DNA of 64,000 nt from Treponema sp. UBA1747 (GTDB taxonomy: Bacteria; Spirochaetota; Spirochaetia; Treponematales; Treponemataceae). Below are positions 62,463 through 64,000 of this stretch, in pieces. How positions within the stretch are numbered: the first letter of the stretch is position 1; every line of letters starts with the position of its first letter. The stretch spans positions 1,634 through 65,633 of the forward strand of contig DCHR01000013.1 of the NCBI GenBank assembly GCA_002315375.1, in the 5' to 3' direction. Under the pieces are notes generated by a model. The model saw nothing but the letters and a program-made list of their open reading frames with translations, was not told the DNA's origin and searched no databases. Position numbers and translations under genes: made by a program.

Positions 62463-63560
62463 ATGAATGTAAAGCTTTCCGGTATTGAACTTTCATACTC
62501 ATATAAAAAAGTTCTTCAGGGAGTGGATGTTGAATTTTCTGAAGGGAAGATTCATGCGCTCCTTGGAGAAAACGGAGCCGGAAAGTCGTCTTTAATGAAA
62601 ATCCTGACAGGTTTTATCAAACCTGCAGCAGGCCGCATTTTCCTGGATGAAAAAGAAGTCCATTTCAGGCGGCCTGCTGATTCACTTAAGTGCGGAATTG
62701 CCTGTGTTTATCAGAGACCTTTCTTAAGCGAATCTCTTTCTGTTTCAGACAATCTTAAAATCGGATTAAATAAAACTTTCAGTGAAAAAGATTTGTTCCT
62801 TCCTGAGGAAATAAAACCCGGGACAAAAGTAAAAGACCTTACGGGAGACCAGCGTTTTTTTGTCGCTTTTGCTGCCAGCCTTTTACGGAAACCTGAAGTT
62901 CTGATTCTGGATGAACCGACGGCTCTTCTGAACGAAGAACAGGGAAAACTGCTTTTTGCAAAGCTCCGTGAACTTGCATCCGGCGGAATGAATATAATCG
63001 TGATTACTCATAAGCCTGAAGATCTGCAATACTGTGATGAAGTAACCTGGATGAGCGGCGGAAAATGTTCGTCAGAGGACAGGGAAAAAATCAGTTCCGA
63101 AAATATTAAAAATATTGATATAGAAAACTTTGCAGTAAAAACTGCATCAGAGGAAAATATGCCGAAGGAAAAACTGAATCCGGAAAAATGTTTTTCTCTC
63201 AGAAAAGAAGGGACGGCAGTTATTCCTTCTGACAGAACATATCTGGCATCAAATCCGGAATTGACCATTACGCAGCTGATATGTTCGACATATAAAGAAA
63301 GTTCAAAGCCGGCAATACGCAGGAAGCATACTGAAGAAATAATCAGGAAGGCTGAAATCAATATTCTTCCCGAAGAAAAAGCCTGTAATCTTTCCGGCGG
63401 AATGCTTCAGCGCCTGATACTGGAACGGGAACTTTTTGGAAATCCGAAAGTGATTTATCTGGAAGACCCTTTTCAGGGACTGGACGGAGCTTCCTGCAAA
63501 AGACTTGAAAAACGTCTGGCAGAATGTGAAAAAAACGGAAGCAGGGTAGTAGTTTTATAA
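62463..63560 (+). CDS. BMP-type ABC transporter ATPase, second nucleotide-binding domain truncated
   Basis: Double-domain RbsA-type ATPase reduced to 365 residues (family ~500). Domain 1: Walker A GENGAGKS 35-42, Q-loop YQRPFL, signature LTGDQ (126-130, degenerate), Walker B VLILDEPT (146-153), His183. Domain 2 lacks the whole N-lobe with Walker A; it resumes at AVIPSDRTYLASN (252-264) with signature LSGGM (310-314), an altered Walker B IYLEDP (331-336) and ends at VVVL, before the switch His. The intact Walker A/B of domain 1 and LSGG of domain 2 would together still form one ATP site. The frame is open without a shift, so it looks like an evolved form. It starts 11 bases after the lipoprotein gene. 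Confidence 0.88.
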   Translation: MNVKLSGIELSYSYKKVLQGVDVEFSEGKIHALLGENGAGKSSLMKILTGFIKPAAGRIFLDEKEVHFRRPADSLKCGIACVYQRPFLSESLSVSDNLKIGLNKTFSEKDLFLPEEIKPGTKVKDLTGDQRFFVAFAASLLRKPEVLILDEPTALLNEEQGKLLFAKLRELASGGMNIIVITHKPEDLQYCDEVTWMSGGKCSSEDREKISSENIKNIDIENFAVKTASEENMPKEKLNPEKCFSLRKEGTAVIPSDRTYLASNPELTITQLICSTYKESSKPAIRRKHTEEIIRKAEINILPEEKACNLSGGMLQRLILERELFGNPKVIYLEDPFQGLDGASCKRLEKRLAECEKNGSRVVVL

Positions 63561-63562
63561 AT

Positions 63563-64000
63563 ATGAATATATATCTTCTGGGAACTATTCTGAATGTAGC
63601 AGGAATCCTCATGACAGCCAGTGCCGGTTCTTTTCTGAGTATTAAAGGTGGGAACTTTAATCTGGGCGGCGAAGGCCAGGTTTATGCCGGCGGTTTTGCA
63701 GGCGCCCTGTTTCTTTGTGCCTGCAGAAATCTTCCCGCATTTGCCGCAGTTCCCCTGTGTATGATTGGAGCAGGTCTGGTTGCCGCATTAATGGCACTGA
63801 TTCCTGCTTTGCTGAAATATTTCCGGGGTGTTGATGTTCTCCTTTCATCTTTTCTGATTTCTGCCGGATGTATTCCATTGATTGATTCCTTTATTGCCGG
63901 TCCTTTCAGAGGACCAACAAACAATCTTCTTGCAACAGAATTTATTCCAAAGAATTTCAGATTCTCTTCCATTATGAATCCATCTCCTTTGAACTTCACA
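63563..64000 (+). CDS. BMP-type ABC transporter permease (3' end outside window)
   Basis: ATG at 63563, two bases after the ATPase TAA, opens a frame with no stop to the window end (146 codons). Begins MNIYLLGTILNVAGILMTAS, followed by SAGSFLSIKGGNFNLGGEGQ, which matches the typical start of YufP/RbsC-like nucleoside permeases (GxFNIGxEGQ). Membrane segments are visible, e.g. the AAVPLCMIGAGLVAALMALI region. Usually a second permease follows. Partial; missing from the far end. Confidence 0.9.
   Translation, partial: MNIYLLGTILNVAGILMTASAGSFLSIKGGNFNLGGEGQVYAGGFAGALFLCACRNLPAFAAVPLCMIGAGLVAALMALIPALLKYFRGVDVLLSSFLISAGCIPLIDSFIAGPFRGPTNNLLATEFIPKNFRFSSIMNPSPLNFT

Noticed and set aside
63657..63999. 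Open frames on the minus strand at the window end
   Set aside because: The plus strand carries a clear ABC permease start in frame; the antisense frames lack motifs.

Overview
The window reads as a chromosomal segment of a spirochaete, most likely a Treponema-like gut or rumen species. This rests on the protein families and style seen here: many lipoproteins and exported beta-propeller proteins, a spirochaete-like RpoC, a short Rel and a moderate A+T bias. No rRNA, tRNA, CRISPR array, insertion sequence or phage gene is visible. The sequence is densely coded. No stretch without a gene exceeds 300 bases; the longest gaps (2971-3187, 49330-49555, 55347-55584, 59798-60022) hold hairpins, dyads or a DnaA-box match and are described below.

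Layout. 1-2970 is the C-terminal two thirds of rpoC, closed by nested hairpins. 3188-8971 (+) holds an EAL phosphodiesterase, then an M48 peptidase / LacI regulator / M18 aminopeptidase run. 8992-11581 (-) is parA-parB-MBL hydrolase. 11662-19032 (+) holds a methyltransferase, a GH43 glycosidase and a 1507-residue acyl-CoA dehydratase activase-like protein. 19058-24747 (-) is a compact parC-yigZ-rsmE-metallopeptidase-like-secreted protein-rsmG operon. 24872-26656 (+) is a Rel enzyme whose ppGpp-hydrolase site has lost key residues. 26766-29811 (-) has two unknown proteins, one DUF2804-like; 29921-31330 (+) is a beta-CASP RNase-like protein. 31338-35088 (-) holds a membrane protein and hflK-hflC. 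35216-38920 (-) has a propeller plus degenerate polysaccharide deacetylase, a zinc ribbon and a LysM/M23 endopeptidase. It diverges from a PASTA-containing penicillin-binding protein and a DUF115 protein (39007-42298, +). 42302-49329 (-) is a cell-envelope operon of a propeller protein and three lipoproteins, two of them paralogues. 49556-51973 (-) is uppP and the NAD(P)HX repair enzyme. 52060-56394 (-) is a sugar-uptake unit: isomerase, binding protein, two permeases, no ATPase. 56484-59797 (+) is uvrB and an ion transporter bracketed by elaborate hairpins. 60023-60835 (-) is a membrane protein. 60867-64000 is a divergent MarR regulator and a BMP-type nucleoside-like ABC uptake operon cut by the window end.

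The most interesting signals are four. (1) A set of genes with no Shine-Dalgarno has a -10 hexamer 6-7 bases before the start codon, which predicts leaderless mRNAs; the penicillin-binding protein and uvrB are the clearest. (2) In the BMP operon a MarR-type palindrome lies exactly between the -35 and -10. The ATPase of that operon has lost the whole N-lobe of its second nucleotide-binding domain, while its first domain's signature has decayed in a matching, asymmetric way. (3) The Rel protein keeps the synthetase motifs but has lost hydrolase residues. (4) A propeller protein carries a polysaccharide-deacetylase fold without metal ligands. Functions are read from motifs only; no searches or alignments were run.
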